From an uncultured Treponema sp. (GTDB taxonomy: Bacteria; Spirochaetota; Spirochaetia; Treponematales; Treponemataceae), in contig CALBXN010000200.1 in assembly GCA_937890485.1 (NCBI GenBank), positions 1 to 6,324 of the forward strand: a stretch of DNA of 6,324 bases. Direction: 5' to 3'. The notes under the pieces were generated by a model, which was given only the letters and a program-made list of their open reading frames with translations, did no database searches and was not told the origin of the DNA. Every line of letters begins with the position of its first letter. Within the stretch, counting starts at the first letter, position 1. The position numbers and the translations under genes were made by a program. This document shows, in pieces, positions 5,620 to 6,324 of this stretch.

Positions 5620-6324
5620 TGTTTTTAGCAATTAATTACCCATCATGGATTCATCCAGAAATCTTCCCAGGAGTTCCTTTTTTAGGACTTTTACGTTGGT
5701 ATGGCTTAATGTACATTTTTGCCTTTGGAACAGCCTACTTTATCTTAAGCAAGTTAAGAAAAGAAGGGGCTTTGGATTCTCCAGGTCAAACCACCACAGA
5801 TGATGATTTATTCGGATTTTTTGGTTTTGGAGTTTTATTCCTACTTTTAGGAGCAAGAATTTTTTCTGCCCTAGTTTACGACACATCAGGACTTTACAGA
5901 CAAAAACCTTGGTTAATTTTCTGGCCCTTCAACGAAGCTGGACAATTTACAGGTCTTGCAGGAATGTCATTTCACGGTGGAGTTATTGGCGGTCTTTTAG
6001 GAATGATAATTTGGTGCTTAACTCATAAACGCCCTCTTTGGAAATGGGTTGATGCCATGGTTGTTGCAATTCCTCTTGGATACACCTTTGGAAGAATCGG
6101 AAACTTCTTAAACGGAGAACTTTACGGAAGAATAACAACTATGCCTTGGGGAATGATTTTTCCTGGAGCTCAGAGATTTTCAGTTTCAATTCCATGGGTA
6201 AAAGAATTTGCAGAAAATGCAGGATTAACAATCGCAGAAAACGCAAGATTGATAAATTTACCTCGTCACCCAAGCCAACTTTACGAAGCCTTTTTTGAAG
6301 GAATTGTTTTATTTTTAATACTAT
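5619..6324 (+). CDS. lgt: Prolipoprotein diacylglyceryl transferase Lgt (3' truncated by window edge)
   Basis: Lgt is the inner-membrane enzyme that moves diacylglycerol from phosphatidylglycerol to the lipobox cysteine of prelipoproteins, the first step of lipoprotein maturation. The open frame gives 235 residues and is still open at the last base; family members are usually 260-300 residues or more, so the last membrane helices are missing. Visible signatures: LRWYGLMY (25-32, the conserved Tyr28), GMSFHGGVIGG (115-125, with His119, equivalent to essential His103 of E. coli), the Lgt signature GRIGNFLNGELYGR (158-171, with Arg159, Asn162 and Glu167), and PRHPSQLYEA (215-224). Several hydrophobic helices surround these. 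The ATG overlaps the upstream TGA as TGATG, so translation is coupled to the MinD-like gene. Spirochaetes carry many lipoproteins, so the gene is probably important here. Identification is firm. Confidence 0.97.
   Translation, partial: MFLAINYPSWIHPEIFPGVPFLGLLRWYGLMYIFAFGTAYFILSKLRKEGALDSPGQTTTDDDLFGFFGFGVLFLLLGARIFSALVYDTSGLYRQKPWLIFWPFNEAGQFTGLAGMSFHGGVIGGLLGMIIWCLTHKRPLWKWVDAMVVAIPLGYTFGRIGNFLNGELYGRITTMPWGMIFPGAQRFSVSIPWVKEFAENAGLTIAENARLINLPRHPSQLYEAFFEGIVLFLIL

Noticed and set aside
1..6324. Mobile element, defence system or CRISPR array
   Set aside because: There are no transposase, integrase, nuclease or restriction-type motifs, no direct or terminal repeats and no shift in base composition visible by eye. 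The gene content is core housekeeping and envelope genes.

Overview
The window is AT-rich bacterial chromosome with a housekeeping gene content and no sign of mobile DNA. The proteins look spirochaetal, most likely from a low-GC Treponema. This rests on remembered resemblance of the Era, S41 protease and MinD-like proteins to treponemal versions; no marker gene in the window proves it.

Layout. On the + strand, 2-862 is the 3' most of era (ribosome-assembly GTPase), truncated by the window edge. It ends at a hairpin (874-929) that can serve both strands. Facing it is a compact minus-strand operon read from about 4014 down to 928: a secreted S41 C-terminal processing protease (ctp), then after 1 nt rsmE (16S rRNA m3U1498 methyltransferase), then with a 19-nt overlap a divergent WecG/TagA/CpsF-family protein that has lost the family's catalytic residues. 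Diverging from ctp is a plus-strand operon from 4091: an unrecognised four-helix membrane protein, a MinD/ParA-type ATPase with a C-terminal coiled coil (10-nt overlap), and lgt, prolipoprotein diacylglyceryl transferase (1-nt overlap). lgt runs off the right end.

The two operons start from a 76-bp intergenic region (4015-4090) holding two head-to-head sigma70-like promoters whose -35 boxes are only 6 nt apart. Neither first gene has a Shine-Dalgarno sequence, and both predicted transcription starts fall at or next to the ATG, which suggests leaderless mRNAs. The minus-strand promoter also has a 9-nt homopolymer in its spacer.

How the genes relate: ctp (periplasmic proteolysis), the WecG-like membrane-associated protein and lgt (lipoprotein maturation) all concern the cell envelope; era and rsmE concern the ribosome. 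I found no clear new defence or mobile system. The parts least explained by known families are the catalytically degenerate WecG-like protein, the membrane protein/MinD-like ATPase pair ahead of lgt, and the leaderless divergent promoter region. No stretch over 300 bases lacks a gene, and I saw no tRNA, rRNA, CRISPR array or insertion sequence.
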